Positions 1-11,374 of a stretch of 64,000 nt of DNA are shown in pieces. The notes beneath the pieces were generated by a model. It was not told the origin of the DNA. It saw nothing but the letters and a program-made list of their open reading frames with translations, and made no database searches. The DNA comes from Entomortierella parvispora. Its lineage: Eukaryota > Mortierellomycota > Mortierellomycetes > Mortierellales > Mortierellaceae. The translations under genes were made by a program, and so were the position numbers. Where the stretch lies: the NCBI GenBank assembly GCA_963573315.1, contig OY752142.1, positions 1,426,001 to 1,490,000 on the forward strand. Reading direction: 5' to 3'. Positions within the stretch are counted from its first letter, which is position 1. Each line of letters opens with the position of its first letter.

Positions 1-2586
1 CCACCAATAAACTGTGGAGGTGAAAGGGAGCCTGCAGAGACTGAACCTGCACCTCCGGAAACATGGCCATGGTGACTATGATTACTTCCAGCAATGGTAG
101 ATGATGGTGTGGAGCTGGATGTCACGGTGGTTGCAGGAGCATCTATATCCGTGAGACCATCCTCGTCATCTTGATCCTGCTCAGTAGGGCCTGACTTTGA
201 TCTAGCTTCACAGCAAATCCGTAGTTTGACTGATCCTCCCATGCGCACCGTCTCAGGCATGGTCTGCAGCCGCACGACAAATCCTTCGTGTTCGTTATGA
301 TGATCGCAGTAGCAATTCAGTTTGATGCAAATGATGGCGTGGCCCTTTCGAATGTCAATCAAGGGATCTCCTGCTGGACCTTGTTTGAAGTTGCGAGCAA
401 GGACTTGCATAATCTGAATAGTTCACACTGTAATTAGCTACGGCCTCAGATCAAGAGATACAAGATGACGCTGTCATGACTCCTACTCTACCTTCCTTTC
501 GCCATCCATACGCATGACGCAGGCCGGACAAGAGTCTTCGATGATGCGATCCCTATTATTGGGTGAGATTAAAACGATGTCTACGTCCAGAATCCGTGCG
601 CCTCTCATTTCTAGTTGGCCAAAAGAATATAAGATACCACAAGCAGAGGCAGGCGTTAGTAAAAGATCGATCGCACCCACCTCAATGTGAATATTCAGCG
701 GCAAAGCAGTGTTTACCTTCAGGACTCAGTTTCTTTTTGGGCTGGGCATTCTCTCGGAATCGATCTAAATTCAATCGTAAATAGTCCCAGTTCCGTAGCA
801 CATTTCTGTTTTCATCCACGATTGACGTCTTCATGTAAATGATGGGCTCTATCCTGAGTGCATTCTTGTGCTTCACTGCAACATAGTGACGAGGTTTCTT
901 GCGGAACGTATACGCTTTGACATCGAATATCGGGAGTCGCGAGTTATTGGAGGCCGAATGCTGGCTCAAGTACTGGTTTTGGAGGACGTGCCGAGGGTAC
1001 TGTTGCTGCTGTTGCTGCTGTTGCTGCTGCAGCTGTTGATTACTTTGAGAGTTGATTCTTTCAGAGGACGAAGCAAAACTCATGGGGGTTCCTAGCATGG
1101 ACATTGTACTACATGATGATAGCAAGCCAGAGGTGAGGACTTATTCTTGAAAGCGCACAGGGCGTAGCAAGCTTTGGACCTTACCTGGCTCCATGTTGAC
1201 TAGCACTGTAGCCTAACTGACCCACGCCACCGCTCACTCCTCCACCTTGAAATCCCATACTCATCTGATAAAATGGCGTATGGAGTGACCTTGCATAGAG
1301 GTTATTCACAGTTAGCGCGTTGACCATCGATATTTCAGACGAAACCTTGGGAGCGTAGGTTGGCTAACAAGGCAAGGCAATAAACGAGGAGGCATGTCAG
1401 CAAAAAGGGCCACAAAAACACCGTGTCATGTGACCACTCCAGAGAGCACTCCAGAACTCCAAAGAACCAAAGAATGAGAATGTCAGGGCAGCAAAAGAAA
1501 GGGCCTCTCAGGAACCGGGTTTGTCTCGCCTTCGCCGCCTCCTTCCTCCCAGCCCTGAACGTCCTCCTTTGACTGCTCTCTCTGTCCCTGTCCCCAGTAG
1601 TAGCCCCGTTCTTTGTCTACCTGTGGGACTTGTTTGTCGTCCTGTCTGTCTTTGGAAATCAGAAACGGGAGAATGGGAACAAAGAGTGGATATAACGAGG
1701 GGCTTTTTCCCCTCTTTGTGGTCGGTCCTCCCGGACGTCCCAACGAAGAGCGTAAAAAGTGGTTGGGCCCAGCCACTTTAAGTGCAGCTTCGGAGCAGTG
1801 AAGATCATGCACCATATTCCAGGATCAATAACACCGGGAGAAAGGAACTGGGAACGACACAAAATGTCATTCGATCAAAGACGACGTGGTGAAGCTGCAT
1901 GGAAAACAAAGGGGGGGGGGGGGATGTGGGCAAGAATGAAAATCCAAAAGGGGCGGGTAATTGTGGCCCTTCTTACCTCGTATTGCTCTAGATATGCAGG
2001 CATCGAGGCAGTCGAAGATGGACTCGCGGATGTGCAAGGCACTGGGGACCAAGATGGAGTGAGATCTTCACTGTTCATGGCCCGGGCGTCCAAGAGCGGT
2101 GAAATTGACTGAATTCGACTTGTTGCAGCGGCGGCCAAACTTACGGCAGCGGCCGACACTGCAGCAGAAGTTGCTGTCAAGCCAGACACATCTCCCATCA
2201 TAGACGATGGTAGGGAGTTTATGGGCGAGGTATCGTGCGCGATGCCGTTTGATGCCGTCGCCAATGGACTGAGCGACGCGTTCGAGAGCACCGGAGTCGT
2301 AGAGGAGGAGGCTGGGGAAGGATACATTGGATGGTATCGTTGTCCATAGTGCGTAGTTGTCTTTTGTTTGCCTGGGGTTGTCTGTCTCTCTTGAGAGTGA
2401 GAGGTTGGGGCGGATTGCTGGAAGTGGGGACTCTTCTGCCTTGGCTGCTGTTGCTGCACTGCAGTTATGTAATAGCGGCTTTCTTGTTGTTGAGGTGGCA
2501 TCTGTTGGTGCTGGTGTTGCTGCTGCTGCTGCTGCTGTTGTTGTTGTTGTTGTTGTTGCTGTTGCTGTTGCTGTTGTTGGTGCTGG

Positions 2587-2621
<35 letters not shown>

Positions 2622-2903
2622 AATATGTTGCTGTTGAACTAGAAAAGATGGCTGATCCAGCCCAGTACTGTAGTTCGAGTTACCTTGACCTCCCACCTGC
2701 CGCTGCAAAGACTGTTGCGTTGAAAAGGATGAATCTCGCGGAAACATGCTTTGCGGCTGTGACTGAAGAGTGGTATGCGGCCCAAAGTTAGTTGAGGGCA
2801 ATTGGTGCTGGATATGTTGTTGTTGTGGCGGTACGAGCTGCTGCGACGGAAGCGGTTGTTGCTGCTGCTGTGAAGGGTGTAGGGGCAATATCGTCTGCTT
2901 CAT
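1..2903 (-). CDS. Spt23/Mga2-like membrane-tethered transcription factor, 3' part outside window
   Basis: Five exons fit in phase: 1977-2903, 1185-1363, 717-1108, 492-610 and 413 to beyond base 1, giving about 676 residues here. The N-terminus is a Gln-rich, disordered region with a long polyQ/His tract and a Ser/Ala-rich stretch. Exons 3-5 carry the conserved Spt23/Mga2 core: the segment with YTFRKKPRHYVAVKHKNALR, then NWDYLRLNLDRFRENAQPKKK, a CPACVMR motif, and KLNCYCDHHNEHEGF, the Cys/His pattern typical of this family. The IPT/TIG domain, ankyrin repeats and C-terminal membrane anchor expected of the family would lie beyond base 1. Yeast relatives are ER/nuclear-membrane factors released by ubiquitin-dependent processing that activate the delta-9 fatty-acid desaturase gene; that role here is inferred. 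The first intron (1364-1976, 613 bp) is unusually long and holds a 13-base G run. The start ATG at 2903 is the first in frame; an upstream start was not excluded. Confidence 0.82.
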
Positions 2904-3402
2904 CTTTGAATGTAATTCAGAGAAAACAAATGGAAGACAGAGAGGATAGAAATGACGGGAGAATGTAGATAGATACGGATATGGACACGGATATGGAAAT
3001 GGATATGACTATGAATACGAGTATGACGGATGGATGGAACAAGGACGGATCCAAATGTCTGAATCACTTGGGAGGCTTGAGGAACAGGTGCGGGGATGGA
3101 GAGCAGGGACTGGGAGGGCAGAGAGAGGGAAGCAGACAAAGGAGAAAGAGAGAGAGAGGGAGGGAAGAAGAGAGAAAGAGAGAATCCAGTCCATCCGGGT
3201 CCCCAAAGAGACAATCAAGACAATCAATGAGAAGGCGACATGCAACCTGGGACCGACCAACACGGACACACAGCCTGGGCTGCGCTCACTGGCTGGCCAC
3301 AAGCAGCAGAGAGGGAGGCTGGAGATAGCGACGATCTACTACAATGGAGCCATCTATAGATGGCATGCGTCCCTTCTCTCTCTCCCTCACTCTCTCTCTC
3401 TT

Positions 3403-3480
<78 letters not shown>

Positions 3481-4212
3481 TCTCTCTCTCTCTCTCGTTC
3501 TCTCTTCTCTCTCATTCTCTCTTCTCTCGATCGCAGACTCAGACCAGGCAAGCACCGCAACCCAAAACGCCCACCAGGGCGTCGCCCCGAAACTCCAATA
3601 GCCGCGGGTCATTTTTCAATTTTTTTGTTTGCTCGAGGCGGCTCTCATCCTTGATTGACTCATCACTTGCATCCGCATCCATGCCACTGCACCGCCCCTC
3701 CATTCCTCCATTACTCCCATTTGCCCCTCCCCTTCCCCTCCCGTGCGCCATCCGTCTCTTGCTGTCCAAAAGGTGTGCCCTTTGGGGGCCTTTCGCAGGA
3801 AAAAAAAATTGCAGGAAAAGAAAAAAAAAAAAATAGGAAAAAAAAATTAAAAAAAAAGACGGGGGGCAGAACTGACGGCCGTCCCTTCCTCCAGGACGCC
3901 ATCCCTTCCTCTTGCTCTTCTAACTTTCCCCCTTCTCAAGCTCCACCCGCCTTGCTCAATCGGTGGAATGTTTCGACGCGTGGTGAACGCGCCCTGACTG
4001 GTTTCACACCTGGACCTGGAGGGGTCTTATGCTTCGAGGCTTTATTGCTGGTAACATCTCCAAAAGGCCATGACGATTGCTGGTCGCTATGCCGCTATCT
4101 GTCGCCAGCTCTCGTCCAACCCACACGATGTCCCGGAGACCAAGCTCATTGACTGTTGTTTGATTCCTCATTTCTAGTGGCTACAGGTCGATGTTTCCAC
4201 CTGTCCCTATAT
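2904..4212. other. Gene-free interval upstream of the Spt23/Mga2-like gene
   Basis: No exon with a recognisable product was found on either strand. The stretch holds a CT microsatellite, A-rich runs around 3800-3860 and GA-rich sequence at 3115-3185. It must contain the promoter and leader of the minus-strand gene starting at 2903 and the 3' end of the velvet gene. Ser-, Leu- and Arg/Glu-rich open frames here are products of the microsatellite. Confidence 0.6.
3374..3528. repeat. CT/GA dinucleotide microsatellite
   Basis: Nearly pure TC repeats with a few interruptions; the longest perfect run is about 62 bases (3413-3474). It lies about 0.5 kb upstream of the Spt23/Mga2-like start codon, in the probable promoter or leader. 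Confidence 0.95.
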
Positions 4213-5597
4213 TTATGGCCCTCGCTCCGCGGATCCCCCTTTTGGCCTCTCATCTTTCCGCGATGGGATCCTGATCGAATATTTGTTCAAGTGGTTGGCA
4301 ATCTCGTTTGCCTCTTTTTGGATGGACAGAATGACAAGGTCTGTTTAGAACATGAATCAAGGAGAATATTGCTTCGGAAAACTGTTGACCTACCGCAAGC
4401 ACCCAAGAACTTTTTGGGGGATTGAACCTGGATTGGATTGGAAAATATATGAAAGCTTATCTTGGGACTGTCACTAAAGCAACAAGGAAGTTTTAGTCGT
4501 CTGTGAGTACTGCAGAACGCAACACCGACAATTACTGGGTGACATACCCATTTACTTGCTCGAGATCGCAGAGGGAGAACCTTAGTTTGAATGTGCCTTC
4601 AGTCCGGATGGACAGCGCACTGAACGCGAACCAAATATGGGATGTGCCTCCCGTGAGGTCGGGAGCGACTTGACCACTCACCGTTGTTTGTCCTACCAAG
4701 TTCAGTGCAGTGTGAACCTCCTCTCTGTACGCCACCATATCCACAGAACGGTCCAGTGGCCTTTCTGATGACGAAGAATCTAGTCACAATAAAGAGGACT
4801 CTTTAGCTAACTAGTTGACAGCTCTTGATCTTGGAGACTTTCTTACGTTTCCGCAATGAATTGCAACATCGTGAATTGATTGATCCCTACCGGATGTCAG
4901 TGCACTGAGGGAAGAATTATTGGAGGATGGTATTGATGAGACAAGAACTAGGTTGCCCTCTGTCACCTCATCCTCGAGCCACAGATCAGCATTGACAACG
5001 AAGGCCTGTTTGCTCAGACGACTGTCACACAGCGACATCGAGCGACGATTGTCGGGATAAAGTACAAGTTAGTGTTGAAAATGTAAACAAGGAAATAGAT
5101 ATTACGCTCCCTCCTCCCCAGGAACTCGGGTCCGCTGACCATTAATGGTCATTGGAGAAGAGCGATTTTTCAATTGCTGGGAACATAAAGACATTCATCA
5201 ATCTCTACCTTGTTGGAATGACTGTGCCGTCCTTTTTTTTTGCTACTAGGCGAAGCACAGGGGCAGGGGTGATGTGACGTCGATCCTAGGAGGCCAAAGT
5301 CTACGGTTAACGTCTACATTGAACATCACCGGAAATCCAACAACGGCAACTCTTCCTTTTTTTTTTTTTACCTTCTCACCAAACCCGCACATCCTCGCTC
5401 GTTGAGGCTGCTGTACGATCTCTAAGGAATATATCCTTTTAACAAAGCGGTTGAAATATTAAGAACGAGGCTTGCAGCTTGTGCCTGAACAAATTTCAAA
5501 ACCAGTGGGTAAGAGACTCTTACAAGGTGCTTGGATCGCTCTCGACGTCGCTGTCATCATCCCAGCGCGGGTCACAGGGCTTGAGGTAGTCATTCAT
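4213..5597 (-). CDS. Velvet-domain transcriptional regulator (VosA/VelB-like)
   Basis: Seven exons assemble in phase to 261 residues: 5524-5597, 5372-5435, 5209-5285, 4891-5021, 4548-4779, 4394-4473 and 4213-4340. The protein is almost entirely one velvet domain. Visible hallmarks in order: YSLEIVQQPQRARMCGFGEK (exon 2), DRRHITPAPVLRL (exon 3), AFVVNADLW and EGNLVLVSS (exon 4), LVGQTTVSG and LSIRTEGTFKLRFSL (exon 5), SPKKFLGAC (exon 6), KYSIRIPSRKD (exon 7). These match the NF-kB-like DNA-binding and dimerisation fold of velvet proteins, which in moulds link development, light and secondary metabolism. The N-terminus is short and acidic, and a Ser-rich loop interrupts the domain. The exon 4/5 junction is the least certain: the donor at 4890 was chosen because it restores frame, and another donor at 4846 does not. 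The subtype (VosA, VelB or VelC) was not resolved; there is no long C-terminal tail as in VeA. Confidence 0.9.
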
Positions 5598-6835
5598 TTT
5601 ATTCTATCAATAGTGGATGATCAGCAAGAAACGAAATGAATAGGGTAAGTCTAAGGTTGAAGTGGCGCGTCGAAGTCCCGTATATTGTGAGCCCGTTGTG
5701 TAATGAAAATGTTAGAAATGAGATTCATTGTGATCTGCATGGCTTCATGCAAATGCATTTCACTGGTGTCAGTACCTTTGGGTTGTTGATGCGGGCGACT
5801 CGAGATGGAATAAAAATGCAGGGGCAAGAACGAACGCGTCACAGAGACTTGAATGGAAAGAGAGCGAACAAGAGGATAGGGAAAATGTTGGACTGTGAGG
5901 TTGGGCGGCAAGGTTGGGCGCGACTGAAGGATAGACAATGTGGAAAAGGGAAAGAGAAAGAAGAGCGAGACAATGAAATACGTGAGACTGACCGACCCTG
6001 ACTTGGTGGGCGGGGACCTTGATTCTTCTTTACTCTCTCCCCTGACAACGCTACTACTCAGCGTCTCTCGGTCCCAGCAAAGAATGACGGAAACACCGGG
6101 CGTCCCCGTCTACAATTCAACCTTGCACTCTTAAGCCCTCCCCTCAGTCGCACCATCATCATTCGCCTCTGCCGAAAAAACCACTTCTGACGGTCACGGC
6201 AGCACGCGTCCGTGTTGCAGGCCTCGACTTTCCCTTCTATAGCTTCATTATCCATCATACTTCATCTATCAGCCTCATGCATGCGGCACCTACGTAGCTG
6301 TTGTCAAATGGGATGGGACCCCGACTCACAGCATCTGTCTTTCTGCTTTTCTCTTCTGTTCATTTTCAAGGGAAAACATAACAGTTTCTTAACAACTGAA
6401 GGAACCCAGTGATTTGTTGGACATGGCTCAACTAGTTCAGGGATAATCGCACCCTGTCCCTGACATGCCCTTGAACACTCTTTTCCCTGTTCATCTTACG
6501 AATTTACGATAGGTGTGAGTGAAAGCAATTCTGCATCAACTCGATTTCACTGAGCTTCTGAGGACGAATCTGAGGACGAATTTACATGAACTTCATGACT
6601 GTGGGACATAGATTAGATGATGCGCTTGTTTCGATAAGGACCCTTCAAGAGCCCTTGAGGAGAGAAGGGTGGTTGCTGTGGTCCATCTCATCCCATCTCA
6701 TCTCGTTTTTTCCCTTCCGTATAGCGCCTCCTAGTGTAACCTAGCCTTTGCCCGGGGTGCAACACGTAAAATAGAGGCAACAACAATAAATTTCAGTCAC
6801 AGCCAGCAACAGGCGCAACAAAAAATTTGGACCCT
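5598..6835. other. Gene-free interval between the velvet and GH81 genes
   Basis: No supported exon. It is expected to hold the velvet promoter and the GH81 3' untranslated region. The short open frames present (for example 5636-6001) have no family features, and no canonical TATA box stood out. Confidence 0.5.
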
Positions 6836-9359
6836 TTATTTTTTCTCTCCGTTTTCTTTCTCATCATCACTCCCGTTTTTCTGAGAGGCAACATAGAACA
6901 GTGCCCAGGTTTTAGTCATCCCGTCATCTAACGGCACCTCAAAATCTTGCGTAAAGTATTCCCATGAGGCGTCCTTGTCCAAGGTGGCGTAGTTTGTCAT
7001 GAGGATAGATCTCCAGCCATCTTTTATGTTCTTCACCCTGTCTTGCAGCAGGCTTTCCCATTCTTCAAGAACAAACTCTTTCTGGCGGACCAGTGGCAAA
7101 GCCGGTGTTGCTGGAATCATCTGAATACCTTGAATACATTCTGTGTTCGGAATCTCTTTTGAGTTAATAAAATGAAGAAAGAAAACGCGTCCATGATGGT
7201 GCTGGATTGATGCACATCCTTACCAATACGAGGAGAGAAATAGGTTGTGTGGTCGACTTTGTTCTCAAAGAGAATACCGGTGACTTTGTTGCCAACAAAT
7301 ACCCTTGGATGATTCACGTTGCTGTCCTCCATCAAAAAATAAGATTGGATGCTTCGACGTGATACTGTCAACATCACTTCACTTAGTCGCTCCAGATTGT
7401 GCTGTTGACTAACGTTGGCCCAGAGCGACATGGCATAGAGAAGGTTGACATCTTCCGACATCGACTCTTCGTCCTTGCCATCCAAAGATTCAAGTATACC
7501 TTGCGACCATGAGTGGCCCATATACCAGTCATATGTTCGAAAAACTGGGAAATACGGGTCATCTGCCGATGGGTTGGCAACATCCCGCAGCAAGTTTTGT
7601 ACGAAGGTGGAAAGTGCACTTGATTTCCAGGTTGGATCCAGGTACCGGATGATTGCTGCCGCGTGGACAAAGTAACCATAGTGGTAATGATGGTCGCTAA
7701 CATTTGCGAGTAGTACCAACCCTTAGTTTTTTCATGCTTCGCGGCTACATTTTTGAAACTGGTATTCGCAGTTGCCACTTACTTGTACCAACTGTTACCA
7801 AAGTCTGCCAGGGGACCCCCCTCAAGGCCTTGAATACTGATAAGACCGCTCCATGTAGTATCATAAATTAGAGGGAACATCTGCCTGTTTTCCAGGAATC
7901 TTGCGAATGCATCTTTGAGCTTCATTGTACACTTGTCTCTAAGAGGGCCATCGTCTTTAAGGACATCTGCAACAACCAAACATAGCAGTCCAAACTTTGC
8001 AAGCCCCTTGCCAGCAAAGTACATCGAGTCCACATCTGTGATATCCTCAAAGTCGAGATCGCTGTCTTTCTCGGCTTGTTCACGGATCACGCTCAATTGC
8101 TCTTCAGTTACGACATCAGACCAACCGGTAGGCAGGAACCCAACTGAGAGACGCTCTGGCTCATACAAGTGCCACGTCGCACCTATATAAGCAACCATCT
8201 TGCCCTTGGTTGTCGACGGGAGGATCAGAGAAGTCGGAGTGGCCTTATCAGTCAGAACGGCACGATGATGAGGAAGTGTGAAGTGAAGAAACTGCTGGGA
8301 TGAATTGCCAGCCAGCTTCCAATCGATTCTGTATCCTCCTGAATTGCTACTTATTCAAGAATGAATGAGCCCTCGAGTCATACTATACATACGTAATGGT
8401 TCTAGAGGCAGGAGGATACTTACTTGTTGACATATTTCTCGCGAATAACAAGCTCACCTCCTGTAGCGTAGACGCCGATCGAACCATCATACAGCCTTTC
8501 TGCCTCTTCCTCGTTTCCGACCGGAACTTTGGCAACTTGGATTAATCCACTAAATTTGCCTGCGGTAGACACAACTTCGCCCTCTCCCCTCATCTCCAGT
8601 TGGAAAGATGGACCTTGAACGTCCGACCTTGCATAGACAAGCCAAGTAACGCCGTTTTCGACCAAGAACCTGTATTTGACCCATCCATCCCGGCTGTCGA
8701 ATTTTTTATCCAACGTCAAGCTCCGCACAAGAATGCTTGAAAAGAATCGAGGCGTCAGGTTCTGATATACCCCGGTGATGAAGGCCATTCCTCGGACAAT
8801 TGGTACCCGAATGAACTCTTCTGGAGATTCCAGGCGCCCTTCCCCTTTTTCCTTTGCTGTGGTCAAAATCACGGTGCACTCAAACTCGCCAAAGTCGCCC
8901 ACGGTCATTTCGTGTTGGTTGTCCAGTTCGAGAGCTGACATTCCCAAACTGACCAGAAAGGGATTGATGTAAAACCTTGAACTCTCCTCCTGCTGACCTT
9001 TTTTTTCCTCATTGGGTCTGGCTACAGCAATGCTGTCGTCTACAGGACCAAATGCCTTCATACTGTCGTCAATATGGGATATTGCCAGTCCATGGTGTGC
9101 CGAACCCGCATTTTCCCACCGGAGACCGTATGGATGAGTCCAAATCGGTGCGTGTGAATCGCCAAGCATGAGATTTCCATAAAATTTGTTTGTTGGCAAA
9201 GGCCTGATCTTATCCTTTGCTCGGACGTGTTTTGGCGATATGGGATGAGAATGGCGCCCAATGAATGGCGGAGGACTATCGACAGAGATAGGTAACAAGA
9301 TTGACTTTTGATAAAGGCCTGATTTGACGTCAAAGTCGTCTCCTGGGTCCGTCAAGTCG

Positions 9360-9407
<48 letters not shown>

Positions 9408-9739
9408 ACCTCATCGTCATCTTTGCCACCATCCTTTTTTCCCTCGTTATCGCAATCGTCGTTGACTTTCTCCTCCTCTTTGACTTTGTTACGATGCTTC
9501 CAAGAGGTTGTCTCGTCGGATCCAAAGTCGTCCTCGTCTCCAAGCCGAGGCGGGACAAGAGCGGCGTACTGCTGGTGCCTTTCGCTTTTTATCGAGTGGC
9601 CAAAAGGCGCGTGCATCGGCCCTGTGCTGTATTTGCGTCCCATGATGTCCTTAGCAGCAGCCCGAGTTGATGCAGTAGCGAGTTCCGAGATCCCGGTCGC
9701 TATGCTCAAAGCGGCAACTAGTATTAGACAGATTCTCAT
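6836..9739 (-). CDS. Secreted endo-1,3-beta-glucanase, glycoside hydrolase family 81
   Basis: Four exons in phase (8424-9739, 7783-8346, 7224-7696, 6836-7140) encode about 885 residues. Residues 1-24 form a signal peptide (MRICLILVAALSIATG...), followed by a charged linker with about 19 consecutive Asp. The GH81 body begins near residue 150. Family signatures include KIRPLPTNKFYGNLMLGD, YFAGKGLAKFGLLCLVVAD, the catalytic-acid motif NDHHYHYGYF (created across an intron at 7697-7782), and GHSWSQGILESLDGKDEESM with its Glu pair, where the family's catalytic base lies. The C-terminal exon carries CIQGIQMIPATPALPLVR and a Trp-rich end. The enzyme would cut beta-1,3-glucan in walls during growth, spore release or feeding on other fungi. 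No membrane anchor or carbohydrate-binding module is visible. The gene is divergent from the J-protein gene across 351 bp. Confidence 0.95.
9357..9410. repeat. (GTCATC)n / GAT-GAC tandem repeat encoding an Asp run in the GH81 linker
   Basis: A hexamer-like repeat alternates the two Asp codons on the minus strand, producing the poly-Asp tract after the signal peptide. Such a tract is prone to length change by slippage. Confidence 0.9.
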
Positions 9740-10090
9740 ACTCTGTGGTTAAACCAAGAAAAAGAAAGGACAATGGATTTCACAAGAATAAGGAGTACAG
9801 AATATAAAGAAAAAAACAAAAGGGGAGGGATGTCTCAGGAGGAGGATGCTTCTTTGGAAGTTGCGGGGCGAGAACAAAAGCAAAGGGACTCAACACCCCT
9901 TAATAACAAGGCAAGCACAGAGGGTTCATCTGTGGCATTCATCTCCACGCCACCACAGGAACATTTCAAGTCGACACGATCTCGCGGGAGTCTCAGGAAG
10001 TTCATTCATCAGTAAGAGCTAGGACAATCAACCAAAGACAACCGAGTCAACAGAAACAGCCGCCATCAATCAACAACAACCTTTGTCCTC
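9740..10090. promoter_or_regulatory. Shared divergent promoter, GH81 / J-protein
   Basis: 351 bp between two start codons pointing away from each other. No perfect TATA box or obvious operator was recognised; the sequence is purine-rich. Confidence 0.5.
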
Positions 10091-10888
10091 ATGGCCGATA
10101 TTGATATTGACCGGTTCCTCGAGGTTGAGGCCTCTGCCATTCAAAAAGATGCCGAGGTCGATCGCATCCTCGCCTGCTTCAAACTGGACCCCTTTGATAT
10201 CCTGGAGCTGGATGTTGCATGTGTTGACAAGGATATAAAGCTGGCATACCGGAAGAAATCGTACGTATTACCTGGAGGATTGAATGGCGATGCTTTACTT
10301 GCTCTGACGACCTTTGCTTTTTTTCAATATGACAACCTCACCTCTAGGCTCATGATCCATCCTGACAAGGTCAAACATCCGCATGCACGAGACGCCTTTG
10401 ATCTCCTGAAAAAAGCAGAACAGGATCTCATGGACCCAGCAAAGCGCGCCTTTCTGATCAGTATAATCGATGAGGCCAAGTTCGAAGTGAAGAAAGCACA
10501 GCCATTGACGATGCAGCCCACAGACCCTTTCTTCACTTCCCCGGTGTATAAGACACTGGTGAAACAAAAGACCAAGGAACTTCTAATTGACGTTGAGCTC
10601 CGGAAACGCAAGCTTATGAAGAAGGAGATGGAGGCGGAGGGTGAGGTGATGAGGAAGCAAGACGAAGTCATGTCTGAACGCAAACGGAAACAGGAAGCTC
10701 AAAAGGTCTGGGAAGATGCTCGCGACGATCGTGTTCAGGGCTGGAGAAATTTCAAAGCTGGCAAGACGGCAGGTGGCAAGATGAAGAAGAAAAAGCCTTC
10801 TACTTTTAGACCACCGAAGGCACATGTAGAAGATTCAACGCCATACAGCAAGCGGCCCACAACGTCGTCGGCATCGGAAGGCTTCTAG
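10091..10888 (+). CDS. DNAJC8/Spf31-like J-domain protein
   Basis: Two exons (10091-10260, 10348-10888) encode 236 residues; the 87-bp intron has donor GTACGT and acceptor CTCTAG and falls just before the HPD loop. The J domain spans roughly residues 35-105: FDILELDVACVDKDIKLAYRKKS, then LMIHPDKVKHPHARDAFDLLKKA, with the HPD motif that stimulates Hsp70 ATPase intact. The J domain is followed by the DNAJC8-like stretch MDPAKRAFLISIIDEAKFEV and a Lys/Glu-rich helix with KKK clusters, consistent with a nuclear protein. Relatives (human DNAJC8, fission yeast Spf31) associate with spliceosomes; that role is from family knowledge. Length is close to the family's usual 250 residues. An AATAAA-like signal follows the stop within 10 bases. 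Confidence 0.88.
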   Translation: MADIDIDRFLEVEASAIQKDAEVDRILACFKLDPFDILELDVACVDKDIKLAYRKKSYVLPGGLNGDALLALTTFAFFQYDNLTSRLMIHPDKVKHPHARDAFDLLKKAEQDLMDPAKRAFLISIIDEAKFEVKKAQPLTMQPTDPFFTSPVYKTLVKQKTKELLIDVELRKRKLMKKEMEAEGEVMRKQDEVMSERKRKQEAQKVWEDARDDRVQGWRNFKAGKTAGGKMKKKKPSTFRPPKAHVEDSTPYSKRPTTSSASEGF

Positions 10889-11374
10889 AAATAAAAACAC
10901 GTTGACGTGTTTACATTCGGCTGAGATGAAGTTGTTTGTTTGTTTGTTTGTCCATCCATCTGTCTGTCAAACCGCCGGCTCCACTTCTTTGTCTGCTAAA
11001 TTTCCAAAGAGAGCAGAATGGGGTGCAAGCCTTTTTGGTTCTTGTTTTCCACCAGAGATCAGTTTCAGCCCGTGTGACCCCGGCCCCTGTTGAAACAGTG
11101 AAGTGTGTCTTTGCTCGAGGGGATGCAGCATGCAGCCGAGAACGCGCTTGCAGTCTTGCTCTGCTGTGCCAATAATCAAATCGAGGCCGATTTCGGGAGG
11201 GTTCACTTTGGCTCCTCTCGGTTCATCTCATTCATTGCATCTGCTTTTGTTCACATCATTTATTTTCCTGCTCACTTTCATTTCGTTCGTTCTTCTGTAA
11301 AGTTGCCTCGTTCTTTACTCCCCTCTATTCCACACCGCCTCTTTCAAACCCATTTGCCCCCAGCGTATAAAGAT
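10889..11374. other. Intergenic interval, J-protein to acyl-CoA oxidase
   Basis: 486 bp holding the 3' end of the J-protein gene, a perfect inverted repeat at 10895-10912, and the pyrimidine-rich upstream region of the oxidase gene. A TATAAAG at 11366 is only about 10 bases before the oxidase ATG and is too close to be a TATA box. Confidence 0.5.
10895..10912. repeat. Perfect 8-bp inverted repeat with 2-bp spacer
   Basis: AAACACGT-TG-ACGTGTTT. It begins seven bases after the J-protein stop codon. It could be a protein-binding dyad or a small hairpin in the 3' untranslated region. Confidence 0.7.

Noticed and set aside
2331-2791. Leu/Val/Ala-rich plus-strand frames
   Set aside because: Antisense of the polyQ exon of the Spt23/Mga2-like gene.
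3034-3836. Open frames of about 110-206 codons over the CT microsatellite on both strands
   Set aside because: They translate into Ser-Leu or Arg-Glu repeats produced by the dinucleotide repeat and have no domain or conserved context.
4156-4425. Plus-strand frame and a spliced-looking plus reading at 4070-4350 with Cys/Tyr/Pro-rich sequence
   Set aside because: It is antisense to velvet exons 6-7, which fit a known domain in phase on the minus strand.
4385-4440. TTCAATCC-like T-loop suggesting a tRNA
   Set aside because: No acceptor stem or anticodon arm pairs around it, and it lies in a coding exon of the velvet gene.
9324-9752. Ser-rich plus-strand frame of 142 codons
   Set aside because: Antisense of the Asp-run linker of the GH81 gene.
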